The position numbers and the translations under genes are program-made. From Streptomyces sioyaensis (GTDB taxonomy: Bacteria > Actinomycetota > Actinomycetes > Streptomycetales > Streptomycetaceae), in NCBI RefSeq assembly GCF_004122735.1, contig NZ_SDIF01000018.1:1-64000 (forward strand): 64,000 nucleotides of DNA, written 5' to 3'. A model generated the notes under the pieces. It had not been told where the DNA came from and did not search any database. It saw nothing but the letters and a program-made list of their open reading frames with translations. Shown piece by piece: positions 23,574 through 35,500 of the stretch. The number at the start of each line of letters is the position of its first letter. Position 1 is the first letter of the stretch.

Positions 23574-26500
23574 TCATGATCCGCCGAGTTCGTTCTCGAT
23601 GAAGTCGAACAGCTCGTCGTCCGACGCCTGGTCCAGCCGGTTCTCCAGTTCGGCGTCCGGGTCCCCGGGGAGGCTGTCGAGCCGGTCCATGAGGCCCTGG
23701 AGCCGGCTGCGCAGCGCTGCCCTGGCGGCGGTGTCGTCCATGAGCCGCTCGGCCTGTGCCTCCCACGCGTCGAGCGGACCGGACACGGCGCCGCCGTCGG
23801 CCGACTGCTGTTCCACCGCGGCTGCCAGCCTGCCGAGCAGGTGGTCGGCCAGTCCGCCCGGTTCCGGGTAGTCGAACAGCAGGGTCGCGGGCAGCCTGGT
23901 CCCGGTCACAGTGGTGAGGCGGTTGCGCAGCTCGACGGCGGTCAGCGAGTCGAAGCCCAACTCCAGGAAGCCGCGTTCGGGATCGATCGCGTCGGCCGAG
24001 GTGTGGCCCAGGACCAGCGCGGCCTGCCCCAGGACGGCATCGAGCACCGCCTGGCGCCGGTCCCGCTCCGGCAGCCCGGCGAGGCGGGTGCCGAGCTGTC
24101 CGGCTTCGGCGACGGCCGCGGGGGCCGGCCGGCCCGCCGGAGGCCGCGGCGCGGTCAGCGACCGCAGCAGCGGGGGCACCTCACCGGCCGCGCTCTGCAG
24201 CGCCGCCAGATCGAGCTTGGCGGGGACGAGGAACGCCTCCTTGGTGGCGAGCGCGGCATCGAACAGCGCGAGCGCCTGCTCCGACGGCATGGGGCGCACC
24301 CCGCCCCGGGCCATCCGGTGCAGGTCGGTCTCGTCCAGCTTGGTGGTCATCCCGCTGCGTTCGGCCCACAGTCCCCAGGCGAGGGAGACGGCCGGCCGGC
24401 CCGCTGCCCGGCGGGCGTGCGCGAACGCGTCGAGGAACGCGTTGGCCGCCGCGTAGTTGCCCTGCCCGACCCCGCCGAAGGTCCCGGCGAGCGAGGAGAA
24501 CAGGACGAACGCCGTCAGGTCGAGGTCACGGGTCAGCTCGTCGAGGTGGAGTACGGCGTCCGCCTTGGCCCGCAGCACGGTGTCCATGCGGTCGGGCGTC
24601 AGGGAGCCGATCACCCCGTCGTCGAGGACGCCCGCGGTATGGACCACCGCGGTGAGCGGACGTTCGGCGGATACCGACGCCAGCAGCCGGGCGGTGTCGT
24701 CCCGGTCGGCGAGGTCGCAGGCGGCGATCTCGACCTCCGCGCCCAGTTCGCGCAGCTCCTTCTCCAGTTCGGGCATCCCGTCCGCGGTCCGCCCACGACG
24801 GCTGGCGAGCAGCAGGCCGCGCACGCCGTGGGCCGTCACCAGATGACGGGCGACGAGCCGGCCGAGCATGCCGCCGGCCCCGGTGATCAGCACCGTGCCG
24901 TCGGTGCCGAGGCCCCGGAAGGGCTCGGCGGCGCGGGCCCGTACCAGGCGCGGCACCCGGGCGGCGCCGTCGCGCAGCGCGATCTCGGGTTCGCCGGTCG
25001 CCAGGGCGGCCGGCAGCGCGGCCGCGGAGCGTGCCGTGCCGTCGTGGTCGAGCAGGCCGAAGCGGCCCGGGTTCTCGGCCTTGGCGGTGCGCAGGAGGCC
25101 CCAGGCGGCGGAGTGCGGCAGTCCGGAGACCGTCGCGCCGGCCCGTTCGGCCACGGCGTCACGGGTGCACAGGACCAGCCGCGAGGCGCTGAACCGCTCG
25201 TCGCTCAGCCAGGCCTGGGCCAGGTCCAGTGCGTGGTGCACGGCCCGGCGGGTGGCCTCGGCCGGGTCGCCGTCGGTCGGCGGGCAGCCGACGAGGACCG
25301 TTGCGGGCACCTCGGCCCCGGCGTCGACGGCCGCGGCCAGCGCGGACAGCTCCGCGTACCGGGCACCGTGCCCCTCGGGCACCTCCGGCACCCCGTCCGT
25401 GCCGAGGACCGCATACTGCTCGGCCGGCGGGCCACTCAGCGGCAGGTCCGCCCAGTCCATCCGGTACAGGTCGGCCGGCTTCGGTCCGGCGGCGGCCAGT
25501 TGTGCGGGGTCGACCGGCCGCAGGACGAGCGCCGGTATCGCGGCGAGCGGGGCGCCGGACGCGTCCGCCAGCTGCACGGCGTAGGTGTCGTCGGCCTGTC
25601 GGACGAGACGGACCCGCAGGGTGTCCGGGTGTGCGGCCGGTGCCGCGGTGACCGCCCGGAAGCTGAAGGGCAGCACGGCCCGTTCGGTGCCGGGGGCGGC
25701 CAGGGCGACGGTGTGCAGGGCGGCGTCCAGCAGCGCCGGATGCAGCACGAAGCCGGTGTCGCGGTACTGCTCGGGCAGGGTGACCTCGGCGAACACCTCG
25801 TCGCCCAGGCGCCAGGCGGCCTCCAGACCGCGGAAGGCCGGCCCGTAGGCGAAGCCGTTCGCGGCGGTGCGCTCGTACAGGTCGGAGACGTCGACCGGCT
25901 CGGCGCCGGGCGGGGGCCAGGCGGTGAGGTCGGTGGGCGTCCCGGTCTCGGGGGTCCCGGTCTCGGGCGGGCCGTCGGCGAGGGTGCCCTCGGCGTGCCG
26001 GGTCCAGGGCTGTCCCTCGTCGTCCGGGCGGGTGGCGGGGCGCGAGTGCACGGACAGCGGGCGACGGCCAGACTCGTCCGGGTCCCCGACGGTGAGCTGG
26101 AGCTGCACCGTGCCGTCCTCCGGGACCACCAGCGGGGCCTGCAGGGTGAGTTCCTCCAGGTGGCCGGCGCCGGTCCGGGCGCAGGCCTGGAGCGCCAGTT
26201 CCAGGAATCCGGTGCCGGGGAAGAGCAGCGTGCCGTCCAGGGCATGGTCGGCCAGCCACGGCTGGCGGCCCGCCGAGAGCAGCCCGGTGAACAGGGCACC
26301 GCCGGAACCGGCGAGCGGCACGGCCGCGCCGAGCAGCGGATGGCCCGCGGCCTGCAGCCCCACGGCGGAGACGTCCGTCAGGTCCGTGCCGGCCTCCAGC
26401 CAGTACCGCTGCCGCTGGAAGGGGTAGGTCGGCAGCGGCACCCGCCGGGCACCCGAGGGCGCGAGGCAGCGGTCCCAGTCCGGGCCGTGGCCCCGCAGGT

Positions 26501-29500
26501 GCAGGTGGGCGAGCGCGGTGGTGAGCGACTCGGCTTCGTCGGTGTCCCGGCGCAGCACCGCACCGAGGGAAATCCCGTCCGTGGTCAGGCACTCGTCCGC
26601 CATGGCGGTAAGCACCCCGGACCCGAGGTCGAGAAGTGTCCGCGCGCCCAGCTCTTCCAGCGTCCGGGCCCCCTCGTGGAACCGGACCGCCTGCCGTACG
26701 TGCCGCACCCAGTAGGCGGGGCTGCACAGCTCCTCGGCCGTGGCCGGGCGCCCGGTGACGTTCGACACGACGGGTGTGGTGGGCGGCTGGTAGTCCAACT
26801 CTGCTGCCACGGCGGCGAATTCGTCGAGCATCGCGTCCATGTGGGCGGAGTGGAAGGCATGGCTGACCCGCAGCCGCTTGGTGCGGTGGCCGGCGGCGGC
26901 CAGGTGACCTTCGAGCTCAGCGACGGCGTCCTCGTCGCCGCTGAGGACGACGGCGGCCGGCCCGTTGACCGCCGCGAGCGCGACCCGGTCCTCGTACGGT
27001 GCGAGCAGCGGCAGTACGTCCTCCTCGGCCGCCTGGACGGACACCATGGCGCCGCCGGCGGGCAGGGCCTGCATCAGCCGACCGCGGGCGGCGACCAGGG
27101 CGCAGGCGTCCGTCAGGGAGAACACCCCGGCGACATGCGCGGCGGCCAGTTCACCGATCGAGTGGCCGAGCAGCAGGTCCGGGTGCACGCCGTAGCTTTC
27201 GAGCAGCCGGAACAGGGCGACTTCGAGGGCGAAGAGACCGGCCTGGGTGTAGACGGTCCGGTCGAGCAGCTCCGCCTCGGGCGTGCCGGGCTCGGCGAAC
27301 AGCACCTCGCGCAGGGGGCGGTCGAGGTGGCCGTCGAGGTGGGCGCAGACCGCGTCCAGGGCGTCGGCGAAGGCATCGTGGGTCGCGTAGAGGCTCCGTC
27401 CGGTCCCGGCGCGCTGCGATCCCTGCCCCGGGAAGAGGAAGGCCAGCTTTCCGCCGCGCGCGCGGTCCACGGCGACCCGCGGGTGCTCCCGGCCCTCGGC
27501 GAACGCCAGGAGGACCTCGGTCAGTTCATCGGTGTTCCGGCCGAGGAGGGCGGCCCGGTCCTCGAACGCGGTGCGCGAGGTGGCCAGGGACAGCGCGACA
27601 TCGGCGGGCGCGAGTTCGGGGTGGCGGGCCAGGTGTTCGGCCAGCCGCCGGCCCTGGGCCCGCAGGGCCGTGGCGCCCCGCGCGGACAGCAGCCAGGGGA
27701 CGACGGCCGCCGGGGCGTCGGGGGTCTCCGGCAGGCTGCCCTGCGGTGTGGCGCCGGGCTCGACGGCCACCGGCTCGGGCTCCTCCAGGATCACATGGGC
27801 GTTGGTCCCGCTGATGCCGAAGGCGGAGACGCCGGCCCGGCGCGGGCCGTCGCCCGGTGTCCACTCCTGCGGCTCGCTCAGCAGCCGTACGTTCCCCGCC
27901 GACCAGTCGATGTGCGGCGACGGCCGCGCGGCGTGGAGGGTGCGCGGCAGCACACCGTGCCGCATCGCCTGCACCATCTTGATGACTCCGGCGACACCGG
28001 CCGCGGCCTGCGTGTGGCCGATGTTGGACTTGATCGAGCCGAGCCACAAGGGGCGTTCCGCGGGCCGTTCCTGGCCGTAGGTGGCAAGGAGCGCCTGGGC
28101 CTCGATCGGGTCACCGAGCTGGGTGCCGGTCCCGTGCGCCTCGACGGCGTCGATGTCCCCGGCAGCCAGCCCGGCGTTGGCCAACGCCTGGCGGATGACC
28201 CGCTGTTGGGACGGCCCGTTGGGTGCCGTCAGGCCGTTGGAGGCACCGTCCTGGTTGACGGCCGTGCCCTTGACGACGGCCAGTACCGGGTGTCCGCGCC
28301 GACGGGCCTCGGACAGCCGCTCCAGCAGGACGACACCGACGCCCTCGGCCCACCCGGCGCCGTCGGCATCCGCCGAGAACGCCTTGCAGCGGCCGTCGGG
28401 AGCGAGCGCCCGTTGCCTGCTGAATTCGATGAACGTCTGCGGGGTGGAGATCACGGTCACACCCGCGGCCAGCGCCAGCGTGCATTCGCCGGACCGCAGG
28501 GCCTGGGTCGCCAGATGCAGGGCGACGAGCGACGACGAACATGCGGTGTCCACCGTGACGGCCGGCCCCTCCAGACCGAAGGTGTAGGCGATCCGGCCGG
28601 AGGCGACGCTGCTCGCGCTGCCCGTCGCCAAGTATCCCTCCATGCCCTCCGGGGCGGTGTGCGCACGGGAGCCGTAGTCGTTGTAGTTCGAACCGACGAA
28701 GACGCCGGCCGCCGTGCCGCGGAGCACCTCCGGGTCGATGCCGGCCCGTTCGATCGCTTCCCAGGAGGTCTCCAGGAGGAGCCGCTGCTGCGGGTCGATC
28801 GCGACGGCCTCACGCGGTGAGATCCCGAAGAACGCCGGGTCGAAGTGGTCGGCGTCGTAGAGGAACCCGCCGTCGCGGGCGTAGAAGGTGCCCGGCTTGT
28901 CGGGGTCCGGGTCGTAGAGCCGCTCGATGTCCCAGCCCCGGTTGGTGGGGAAACCCGAGACGGCGTCGGTGCCCCCGTCGAGCAGCCGCCACAGCTCCTC
29001 GGGCGAGTCGGCCTGCCCCGGGTAGCGGCAGCTCATCCCGACGATGACGACCGGATCGTCGTCGACCGGAACGGCAGGTGCGGCCGCCTCCGCGCGCTCC
29101 GGCACCGCGCCGAAGAGGCCGTCGTGCAGGAACGAGGTGAGCGCGGTCGCCGTCGGGTGGTCGAACACCAGGGTGACCGGCAGCCGCAGACCCGTCGCCT
29201 CGGCGAGCCGGTTGCGCAGCTCGACGGCGGTCAGCGAGTCATAGCCCAGGTCGCGGAACGCCCGGTCGGCGGGGATCGCGTCGGGCCGGTCGTAGCCGAG
29301 GACGGCGGCGGCCGCGGCCCGTACGTCGTCCAGCAGCGCGGCACGCCGCTCTGCCGGTGCGCGTTCCCGCAGCCGCGCGACGAGCGGCGCGGCGTCGCCG
29401 CGCGCCGCGGCCTCGTCCGCACCCGCCCCAGCCGACGCCTGGACCTCGGGCAGTTCACTCACCGCGGCGACCTGCCGGGCCGTGGCCTTGTGCCAGTCGA

Positions 29501-32500
29501 CGTCCGCGACGACCAGGAACGTCTCGTCCTCGTCCAGGGCCGTTTGCAAGGCGGAGACGGCCAGGTCGGGATCCATCGGCGGCACTCCGTCGCGGCGCAG
29601 CCGCTCCGCCAGTTCCTCGCCCACCAGACCGCCGCCGCCCCAGGCTCCCCAGGCGATCGAGGTCGCGGGCAGTCCCTCGGCGCGGCGCTGCAGGGCGAGC
29701 GCGTCCAGGCAGGCGTTCGCCGCCGCATAGCTGCCCTGGCCGGGACCACCGAGCGTGCCCGCCATGGAGGAGAACAGGATGAACGCCGAGAGGTCCAGAT
29801 GCCGGGTCGCCTCGTGAAGGGCGAACGCGGCGCCCGCCTTGGGCTCCCACACGGTCCCGGCGCGGTCCGCGGTGAGCTGGTCGATCACCCCGTCGTCGAG
29901 GACTCCCGCCGTATGCACCACCGCCGTCAGCGGCTGCTCCTGCGGCAGGCTCGCGACGAGTGCCGCCACCGCCTCCCGGTCACCGACATCACAGGCCCGC
30001 ACGGTCGCCCGCGCGCCGAGCCCGGCCAGCTCCTCGACGAGTTCGGCGGCACCCGGCGCCTCGGGGCCCCGGCGGCTGACGAGTACGAGATGCTCCGCAC
30101 CGTTGCGGGCGAGCCAGCGGGCGAGATGCCCGCCCAACGCGCCCGTACCACCGGTGACCAGGACGGTGCCGCGCGGCCGCCAGCCCTCACCGGCCGGCCG
30201 GTCACCCGGGAGCGACCGCACCATCCGGCGGGTGAAGACACCGGAACCGCGCAGCGCCACCTGGTCCTCGCCGCGGGTCCGCGCCAGCAGGGCGACCAGC
30301 CGGCGCCCGGCCCGCTCGTCCACCTCACCCGGCAGATCGACGAGCCCGCCCCACCGCTGCGGATATTCGAAGGCGGCGATACGGCCCAGCCCCCACGCCA
30401 TCGCCTGCGTCGGGTGAGCAACGGCATCGGCGCGGTTGACCGACACCGCACCCCGGGTCGCACACCACAGCGGAGCGTCGATCCCGGCATCACCGAGCGC
30501 CTGGAGCAGCGACGTCATCAGGACCAGCCCGGCCGGCAGGCTCTGGGGGGCGGTCCACGGCTGCTCGTCCAGGGCCACCAGGGACAGCACCCCGGCAATC
30601 GCCCCGGCCGCCGTCCCCGCCTCGTCCCGCAGGCGGCCCGCGAGCCGTTCCCGGTCGGCGTCCTCCGTGCCGACGATCAGGGTCCGGATGTCCACGTCGC
30701 CCGACCGGAGCGCGCCGACGACACCCTCGACCACCGGGGCGTCCTGGTGGCCCTCCGGTACGACCACCAACCACGTACCGTCCAAGCCGGTGCGCTCGGG
30801 CTCGGGTTGGGGCCGCCAGACGATCCGGTAGCGCCAGCCGTCGACCGTGCTGCGCCGCTGCCGCTGCTGGTGCCACAGCGAGAGCGCGGGCAGCACCTCG
30901 CGCAGCGCACCGTCGTCGGACAGCCCGAGCGTCTCGGCGAGCGTGTCCGCGTCCCCGCGCTCGATGGTCTCCCAGAATCCGGCATCGACGACTCCCGAAG
31001 CACCCGACCCGGCTGCGGGCTTGGGCGATTCGAGCCAGTAGCGGCGGTGCTGGAAGGCGTACGTGGGCAGGTCCACGAGCCGCGGACCTGCGGCGGCGAA
31101 GGCCGGGGACCAGTCCACCTCCACCCCGTGTACGTACAGCTCACCGAGGGAGGCGTAGAGCCGCGACAGACCACCGTCGTCACGACGCAACGTGCCCGAC
31201 ACCACGGCATCCGCGCCCGCCGCCTCGGCCGTCTCCTGCACCGGCATCGTCAGCACGGGATGTGGGCTGACCTCCACAAACACCCGATGATCCGCAGCCA
31301 GCAGCGCACGCACCGCAGGCTCCAACCGCACCGTCTGCCGCAGATTGGTGAACCAGTACCCGGCATCCATCTCCGCCGTGTCCAGCCACTCCCCCGTCAC
31401 CGTCGAAAAGAACGGCACGGACGACGTCCGGGGGGCGACCGGCGCCAAGACCTCCAGCAACTCCTCGCGAATCGACTCCACATGAGCCGAGTGCGAGGCG
31501 TAATCCACCTCGATGCGACGCGCACGCACCTCGCGCTCCTTGCACCCGTCCATCAGCTCGTCGAGCGCATCCGCATCGCCGGAGACCACCACGGACGACG
31601 GGCCGTTGACCGCCGCCACCGAAATCCGACCGCCCCAGGGCTCGATCAGGTCCGATACGTCGGACGAGGGCAGGGCCACCGACACCATTCCGCCACGACC
31701 CGACAGCGCACGGATCGCCTTACTCCGCAGCGCCACCACCCGGGCGCCATCCTCCAAGCTCAGGGCACCTGCGACGCAGGCCGCGGCGATCTCCCCCTGA
31801 CTGTGACCGACGACCACCGCGGGCTCCACACCATGGGCGCGCCACACCTCCGCCAGCGACACCATCACGGCCCACAACACCGGCTGCACCACATCCACCC
31901 GGTCCAGACCCGGCACGCCCTCATCCCCACGCAACACCCCAGTCAGCGACCAATCGACAAACGGCTCCAACGCCGCCTCACACTCCGCCAACCGACCCGC
32001 AAACACCGACGAGGAATCCAACAACTCCACCGCCATACCGACCCACTGCGACCCCTGACCCGGGAAGACGAACACCGTCCTGCCCGGGTCACCCACCGCA
32101 GTCGTGGGGCTCAACTGCCTCAGCTTTTCGGCCAGTTCATCAATCTCCGAGCCCACGACGACCGCCCGGTGCTCGAACGACGACCGCGAAGCCACCAACG
32201 ACCAACCCACATCAGCCGGCGACCAGTCGGCGTCCGTCACCCGCGACGCCAACCGCTCCGCCTGCGCCACCAACGCGTCGGCGGAACGCCCGGACACCAC
32301 CCACGGCACGAGCACGCCGCCCGAGGCCGAAGCCGAAGCCGACGGAACAGGCTCCCCTTCCTCAGCCATCGTCGCCTGCTCGGACTCCTCCGCCTGCTCG
32401 ACGATCACATGCGCATTGGTCCCGCTCACGCCGAACGAGGAGATGCCGGCACGGCGCGGACGGTCCTCTACAGCCGTCCACGGCCGAGCCTCGGTCAGCA

Positions 32501-35500
32501 GCTCCACCGCGCCCGACGACCACTCCACATGCGGCGACGGTTCGTCGGCGTGGAGCGTCGCCGGCAGCTCGCCGTGGCGTAGCGCCTGCACCATCTTGAT
32601 GATCCCGGCCATGCCGGAAGCGGCCTGGCTGTGTCCGATGTTCGACTTGACCGAGCCGAGCCACAGCGGCCGGTCCGCGGCACGCTCCTGCCCGTACGTG
32701 GCGAGCAGCGCCTGCGCCTCGATCGGATCGCCCAACGACGTGCCCGTACCGTGCGCCTCCACCGCATCCACCTCACCGGCCGACAGACCGGCATTGGCCA
32801 GCGCGGCCCGGATGACCCGCTGCTGGGAGAGGCCGTTGGGAGCGGTGAGGCCGTTGGACGCACCGTCCTGGTTGACCGCCGTCCCGCGGACGACCGCCAG
32901 CACCCGGTGGCCGTTGCGGCGGGCGTCCGAGAGGCGTTCCACCAGCAGTACGCCGACGCCCTCGGCCATGCCCATACCGTCGGCCGACGCCGAGAACGGC
33001 TTGCACCGCCCGTCCCGCGCCAGCCCCCGCTGCCGGCTGAAGCCCACGAGGCCGATCGGTTCGCTCATCACCGCTGCGGCTCCGGCGATCGCCAGGGAGC
33101 ACTCCCCGGAGCGAAGTGCCTGCACTGCCAGATGCAGCGACACCAGTGAGGACGAACAGCCCGTGTCCAGCGTGACCGCGGGGCCTTCCAGTCCGAGCGT
33201 GTAGGAGATGCGGCCGGAGGCAATGCTCGTCACCGTTCCGGTGATGAGGTGCCCCTCCAGTCCTTCGGGGGCTTCGCCCGTGCCGTACCCCTGGTAGGCG
33301 GCTCCGAAGAAGACGCCGGTCGGGGTGCCGCGCAGGGTTCGGGGGTCGATGCCGCCGCGCTCGATCGCCTCCCAGGAGGTCTCCAGGAGGAGCCGCTGCT
33401 GCGGGTCCATGGCGAGGGCCTCGCGCGGCGAGATCCCGAAGAACTCGGGGTCGAAGTCACCGGCCGCGTCGAGGAATCCGCCCTCGCGGACGTAGCAGGT
33501 ACCTGTGCGGTCCGGGTCCGGGTCGTAGAGCCCGTCGAGGTCCCAGCCTCGGTCGGCGGGGAACTCCGAGATCGCGTCCGTCCGTTCCCGCACCAGCTGC
33601 CACAGGTCCTCGGGCGACTGCACGCCTCCGGGGTAGCGGCAGGCCATGGACACGATCGCGATGGCGTCGTCCTCGGCCGGGGCGGCGGGGGCCACGGTTT
33701 CCGGGGCGGCGGCCGGTACGGACAGGGCGCCGCTCGCACCGACCAGGGTGGTCTCCAGATGCCCGGCGAGCGACTTCACGGTCGGATGGTCGAAGACCAC
33801 GGTGGCGGGGAGCTTCAGTCCGGTGGCCGCGTTGAGCCGATTGCGCAGCTCCACCGCGGTGAGGGAGTCGAAGCCCAGCTCGCGGAAGGCGCGGCCGACC
33901 TCGACCTCCGAGGTGTCCGAGTACCCGAGTACGGCCGCGACCTGCTTGCGTACGAGGTCGGCGAGCTGCCGCTCACGTTCGGCCGGAGCCAGCCCGGCGA
34001 GCTGGGTGCGGAGCGACTCGGCGGTGCTTTCGGCGGCGTCCGTGTCGGCCTCGTCGGCCTCCAGTGCCCGCAGTACCTCGGGGACCTCGTGCAGCAGCGG
34101 GCGGCGGTGCGCGGCGGTGAAGACGGGGACGAAGCGTTCCCAGTCGATGTCGGCCACGGCGAGGAAGGTCTCATCGTGATCGAGCGCCTGCTGGAGTCCC
34201 AGTACGGCCAGGTGCGCAGGCATGAACGGAATGCCGCGCCAGCGCAGCTGTTCCTGGACCACATCGACGGCCATCCCGCCGCCTTCCGGGCTCCAGATAC
34301 CCCAGGCGATCGAGGTACCCGTCAGGCCGCGGGCGCGCCGGTGTGCGGCGAGCGCGTCGACGTAGGAGTTCGACGCCGCGTACGCACCGTGGTCTCCACT
34401 GCCCCAGGTTCCGGCGACGGACGAGTACAGCACGAAGGCATCGAGTCCGTCGCGGTCGAAGAGTGCGTCGAGGTTGCGGGCACCGAGCAGCTTGGCGCGG
34501 GCCCCCTCGGCGAACTCCTGCAGCGTGGTGTCGGCGAGCGGCACGAGCAGGCCGACGCCGGCGGTGTGCACGACGGAGCGGATGGCCGGGCCGTCCGACT
34601 CGACCTGGGCGACCAGCTCGGCCAGCGCATCGGCGTCCGTCACATCGCAGGCGGCGATGGTGACGCGGGCGCCCAACTCGGCGAGTTCGTCCCGCAGTTC
34701 GGCCGCGCCCGGCGCGTCCGGGCCACGCCGGCTGGTCAGCACCAGATGCTCGGCGCCGCTACGGGCGAGCAGCCGGGCGGTGTGCGCACCGAGACCACCG
34801 GTACCGCCGGTGACCAGGGCAGCTCCGCTGGTACGCCAGGGGGTGGCCGGCTCGCCACCGTCCAGTGGGGCGCGGGTCAGCCGGCGAGTGAGGAGCGCGG
34901 AACCGCGGAGGGCAAGCTGGTCCTCCTCCCCACCCGCCGCGAGGACACCGGACAGCAGGGCCGCACCACGGTCGTCCAATGCGGCGGGCAGATCGACGAG
35001 TCCGCCCCACTGCTTGGGGTGCTCCAGGGCGAACACCCGGGCCAGGCCCCAGACGGCGGCCTGGAGCGGGTGCCGGACCGCGTCGTCGGAGGAACCGGTG
35101 GCGGCGGACTCGGTCGTGAGCAGCCACAGCGGGGCCTCGACGTCGACGTCGAGGAGCGCCTGCATCAGGGCCACGGACTGCACCAGTCCAACGGTGACTT
35201 CGGGGAACTCGGTCAGCGGCCGCTCGTCCAGGGCGAGGAAGGAAAGGACGCCGCTGGGGGCGCCGGTCGTCAGGGAGTGTCGCAGCTGGTCGGCCACGCC
35301 TCCGCGGTCGGTGGTCGAGTCCTCAAGAACGAGGAGTACGGTCTCGGCGCCGTTGTCCCCGATGCTCTGGAGAGTGGCGCGTACGAGGTCGTTGTCCAGG
35401 TAGTCGGCGGGGACCACGACGAGCCAGGGTCCCGCCAACTTGGCTTGTTCGGGCTCGGGTTGGGGCCGCCAGGCGATCCGGTAGCGCCAGCCGTCGACCG